The notes beneath the pieces were generated by a model. That model saw only the letters and a list, made by a program, of their open reading frames with translations. It was not told the origin of the DNA and searched no databases. Below, piece after piece: positions 6,631-7,860 of a stretch of DNA of 7,860 bases (position 1 is the stretch's first letter; each line of letters starts with the position of its first letter). The translations under genes and the position numbers were made by a program. Where the stretch lies: assembly GCA_028280205.1 (NCBI GenBank), contig JANQME010000350.1:1-7860 (forward strand). The letters run 5' to 3'. Source of the stretch: Longimicrobiales bacterium. Its GTDB lineage: Bacteria > Gemmatimonadota > Gemmatimonadetes > Longimicrobiales > Gaopeijiaceae.

Positions 6631-7587
6631 ATGAGCGATTCGAACGACATCGAGCAACGCGGTCTCTCGGACGAGGAGATCCTCAACGCGGTTCCGCGCA
6701 GCTCCGGCGGAAAGGAGGCCCAGGTGGGCGCCTTCGTCCTCCTCGGCTTGATCTCTTTCATCGTCGTCCTCTTCTGGATGACGGATCCGGCCACCTTCCG
6801 CGGCCGGTACATGCTCGTCACCCGGGTGGAGAACGCCGGCGGTGTGCGTTCGGGCGATCCGATCCAGATGCAGGGCGTCGTCATCGGACGGGTGCACGCT
6901 TTCGAGATGACGGACGAGAACGAGGTCTACATCACGATGGAGATCGAGGGCGAGTGGGAGATCCCCGTCGGCTCGAGCACCGTGATGGGCGCTTCCGGAC
7001 TGTTCGGCGGACGCGTGCTCGAGGTCGAGCGGGGGCCGGGTCCGGGCGTCTACACCGACTACGACACGATTCAGGGAGAGGGCGCGATGGGGAGCGGGCT
7101 GCTGGGGTCGGTCGACGTGCTCAGCGCGCAAGCCGAGTCCGTTCTGGAGTCGATCGATCGGATGCTCGACGAGGAGACTGTGGGCTCGGTCCAGGGGTCG
7201 GCCCGGGAGCTCCAGACGCTTCTGGCCGACCTCTCCCTCATCGCCCGTGAGCAGCGGGGCTCACTCGCCGAGCTCACGGCCACCCTGAACCGCGCCGCAG
7301 AGGGGGTCGAAGCCGCGTCGGAGGCGGGGCCCGAGATCGCGAGCGCGGTGGCCCGAGCGGACTCCGCGATGGCCATTCTCGCCGCCACGAGCGCGAACCT
7401 CGACGGAGCTGTCGAATCGCTCGGCACGATCCTCGACCGGATGGAGCGCGGAGAGGGCACGTTGGGACGCCTGTCCACGGACGAGAGCCTCTACGTCAGC
7501 CTCAACCAGGCCGCAGAGTCCCTCAACACGCTCTTGGCCGACCTGCAGGCCAACCCCAACCGCTACATCAACATCTCGATTTTCTGA
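6631..7587 (+). CDS. mlaD: MlaD-family MCE-domain lipid-binding subunit
   Basis: Inner-membrane-anchored periplasmic subunit that should form a ring carrying lipid for the MlaE/MlaF transporter, 318 residues. The ATG at 6631 starts 1 nt after the mlaF stop (TGACATG), a typical coupling junction with no clear ribosome-binding site. The acidic N-terminal cytoplasmic segment (1-28) is longer than in E. coli MlaD. One transmembrane helix follows (about 32-50), then the MCE domain (about 58-135; 'RVENAGGVRSGDPIQMQGVVIGRV', read in two parts, and 'GASGLFGGRVLEVERG'). Residues about 160-300 are alanine- and leucine-rich, low in proline and probably helical or coiled-coil. The protein ends with 'GEGTLGRLSTDESLY' (274-288) and 'NPNRYINISIF' (308-318), an end I recall from MlaD homologues in other diderm phyla. 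It is longer than E. coli MlaD (about 183 residues) because of the helical extension. No MlaC gene is seen nearby. Confidence 0.92.
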   Translation: MSDSNDIEQRGLSDEEILNAVPRSSGGKEAQVGAFVLLGLISFIVVLFWMTDPATFRGRYMLVTRVENAGGVRSGDPIQMQGVVIGRVHAFEMTDENEVYITMEIEGEWEIPVGSSTVMGASGLFGGRVLEVERGPGPGVYTDYDTIQGEGAMGSGLLGSVDVLSAQAESVLESIDRMLDEETVGSVQGSARELQTLLADLSLIAREQRGSLAELTATLNRAAEGVEAASEAGPEIASAVARADSAMAILAATSANLDGAVESLGTILDRMERGEGTLGRLSTDESLYVSLNQAAESLNTLLADLQANPNRYINISIF

Positions 7588-7860
7588 TCGGCGGTCTCGG
7601 GGCGGACTCGCTGCGTCCCTGCTTCTGGTAGGTTGGGCGCGCGGGGTCCCTCCGGGCGCTGGGCTGCGGCGGGCGACGGCCCGGTCGGCCCTCGAGCGTG
7701 TTCGGGCCCGCCTTGCAATGCGCCCTCCGGGCCCCCGCGCGCCCGCTTCACGTGCGTGCGGCGCGGCGGGTCCGAAGGTCGACGCCGTCAAAGGGGGCAG
7801 GGGGCCTTGAAGGAGGTCCGACCGGACCGGCCCAAGCCGCGCGCAGCGCGGCACATGGTT
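7588..7860. other. Non-coding tail after mlaD
   Basis: I see no convincing gene in these 273 bases. Open frames on either strand are Arg/Pro/Gly-rich and lack family motifs and ribosome-binding sites. The stretch holds a long inverted repeat (listed separately), two runs of five G (7793-7797 and 7800-7804), an AAGGAGGT (7810-7817) with no start codon at a usable distance, a 5-bp hairpin (7815-7819 with 7824-7828) and a 7-bp hairpin with a 3-nt loop (7836-7842 with 7846-7852). No T-run follows the hairpins. A structured RNA or the leader of a gene beyond the window are possibilities. Confidence 0.5.
7635..7744. repeat. Long GC-rich nested inverted repeat downstream of mlaD
   Basis: Bases 7635-7646 (gggcgcgcgggg) are the exact reverse complement of 7733-7744. 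After a 7-by-7 unpaired patch, 7654-7659 (gggcgc) pairs with 7720-7725, and deeper still 7668-7674 (ggcgggc) with 7706-7712. That is 25 pairs over a 110-base hairpin-like structure. The word ccctccgggc also occurs twice in direct orientation (7648-7657 and 7723-7732). There is no T-run after the right arm. It could be a terminator-like structure of the mla operon, a REP-type or miniature element, or a structured RNA. Confidence 0.5.

Noticed and set aside
5802..6884. - strand frame of 360 codons opposite mlaF
   Set aside because: Arg/His/Glu-rich shadow; the sense strand encodes an ATPase with every expected motif.
7261..7854. - strand frame of 197 codons covering the end of mlaD and the tail
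   Set aside because: Low-complexity Arg/Ala/Pro product, overlaps mlaD in antisense, no ribosome-binding site visible before the window edge.
7588..7860. tRNA, SRP RNA or RNase P RNA in the tail
   Set aside because: I looked for conserved cores such as the T-loop pattern, the SRP tetraloop region and RNase P conserved segments and saw none.

Overview
The window is GC-rich bacterial chromosome, densely coding, from a diderm (Gram-negative-type) organism: it carries an Mla lipid-transport operon, and the large secreted peptidase has a typical Sec signal peptide. The very large M14-type peptidase with an 'APLTAQ' signal-peptide end, the HPt-like/MshEN/receiver fusion and an MlaD ending in 'NPNRYINISIF' are together most reminiscent of Gemmatimonadota. 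That taxonomic guess is inference from style, not a database match.

Layout. Bases 1-104 are a leader with nested inverted repeats. Bases 105-2834 (+) encode a secreted M14-family zinc carboxypeptidase-like protein of 909 residues with a long C-terminal region. A strong hairpin plus T-run (2895-2930) ends that unit. It faces a convergent short-chain dehydrogenase gene (2935-3693, -). The dehydrogenase is divergent, across 111 bp, from a 375-residue signalling protein (3805-4932, +). That protein joins a degenerate HPt-like segment, a GspE/PilB-type N-terminal (MshEN/T2SSE_N) domain and an intact C-terminal receiver domain, with no output domain. After a 115 bp structured gap come mlaE (5048-5860), mlaF (5865-6629) and mlaD (6631-7587), packed with gaps of 4 and 1 nt. 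Bases 7588-7860 hold no convincing gene but contain long GC-rich inverted repeats.

Functionally the clearest system is the MlaFED ABC transporter: permease, ATPase and periplasmic MCE-domain substrate-binding subunit, which should move phospholipids between the inner and outer membranes. The peptidase and dehydrogenase look like independent genes. The signalling protein lies just upstream of mlaE, but a weak terminator-like hairpin overlaps its stop codon, so co-transcription with the transporter is uncertain. I do not see a CRISPR array, tRNA, rRNA, insertion sequence or phage gene. The item most worth follow-up is the signalling fusion, followed by the structured tail after mlaD.
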